Position numbers and translations under genes: made by a program. Below the pieces are notes generated by a model. That model was not told the origin of the DNA and did not search any database. It saw only the letters and a list, made by a program, of their open reading frames with translations. Shown piece after piece: positions 14,834-15,069 of a stretch of DNA of 15,069 nt (position 1 is its first letter; each line of letters opens with the position of its first letter). Source of the stretch: an uncultured Collinsella sp. (GTDB lineage Bacteria; Actinomycetota; Coriobacteriia; Coriobacteriales; Coriobacteriaceae); assembly GCA_900551665.1 (NCBI GenBank), contig URWW01000041.1, positions 1-15,069 of the forward strand, in the 5' to 3' direction.

Positions 14834-15069
14834 GCTTTGCAGACCTCTGCCGCGAGGCATTCAGGTCGCTTGAGGCCAACAAGGGCCGCAGCCTCCTCAC
14901 CATCCTCGGCATCGTAATCGGCATCGCCGCGGTCATTGCCATGACGTCGCTCATCGGCGGCGTGCGCAACGGCCTCATCAGCGGCATGGGTCTCAATGCC
15001 GCGCGCATCGTCCATATCAGCTGCGGCGAGCCGCTCTCTGAGGAAGACGTCGAGGACCTGGCACGCCTC
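14830..15069 (+). CDS. MacB-type ABC permease, N-terminal part (cut by window edge)
   Basis: Eighty codons are present and the frame is open at the right edge. The protein starts MSFADLCREAFRSLEANKGR, followed by a membrane segment SLLTILGIVIGIAAVIAMTS (about 21-40) and the start of an extracellular domain. This is the standard N-terminus of MacB_PCD/FtsX permeases. GGGAGG (14818-14823) supports the start, which overlaps the upstream ATPase stop by four bases (ATGA). It completes the adaptor-ATPase-permease set. Confidence 0.93.
   Translation, partial: MSFADLCREAFRSLEANKGRSLLTILGIVIGIAAVIAMTSLIGGVRNGLISGMGLNAARIVHISCGEPLSEEDVEDLARL

Overview
The window is a high-GC stretch (roughly 65% in genes) with actinobacterial gene style. 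The gene set and the fused serine dehydratase suggest a gut-type Coriobacteriia member (Collinsella/Olsenella-like). This assignment is inference from codon use, gene types and intergenic repeat style; no rRNA or marker comparison was possible. Every gene except the first two lies on the + strand.

Left part (1-4482): the 5' end of metK (minus strand) runs off the left edge. It is followed by a small, lower-GC DUF2442 gene (minus), glutamyl-tRNA synthetase gltX (plus) ending in a long hairpin, a 405-bp intergenic stretch with GTGACTT repeats, and a single-chain iron-sulfur L-serine dehydratase that fuses the beta, ACT and alpha parts. Downstream of it lies a perfect 27-bp inverted repeat.

Middle part (4398-8160): an envelope operon of a membrane-anchored L,D-transpeptidase (peptidoglycan 3-3 cross-linking), an OmpR-type response regulator and a short-loop sensor kinase. 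A palindrome (ATGACACATCTGTCAT) lies just upstream of its TATAAT -10 box.

Right part (8065-15069): a 442-bp low-GC intergenic island holds two large palindromic elements in opposite orientation and a second copy of the palindrome (GTGACGTATCTGTCAC). It precedes an ABC ATPase, a 1055-aa double FtsX permease, a HlyD/MacA-like membrane-fusion protein, a MacB-type ATPase and the start of a MacB-type permease cut by the right edge. I infer that the two-component system controls both the L,D-transpeptidase operon and the ABC export operon through the shared palindrome, giving one cell-envelope stress or antimicrobial-peptide response module. The strongest unexplained signals are this shared palindrome, the E1/E2 palindromes with a conserved core but different, still complementary arms, and the CTCAATTGGGGAC repeat family.
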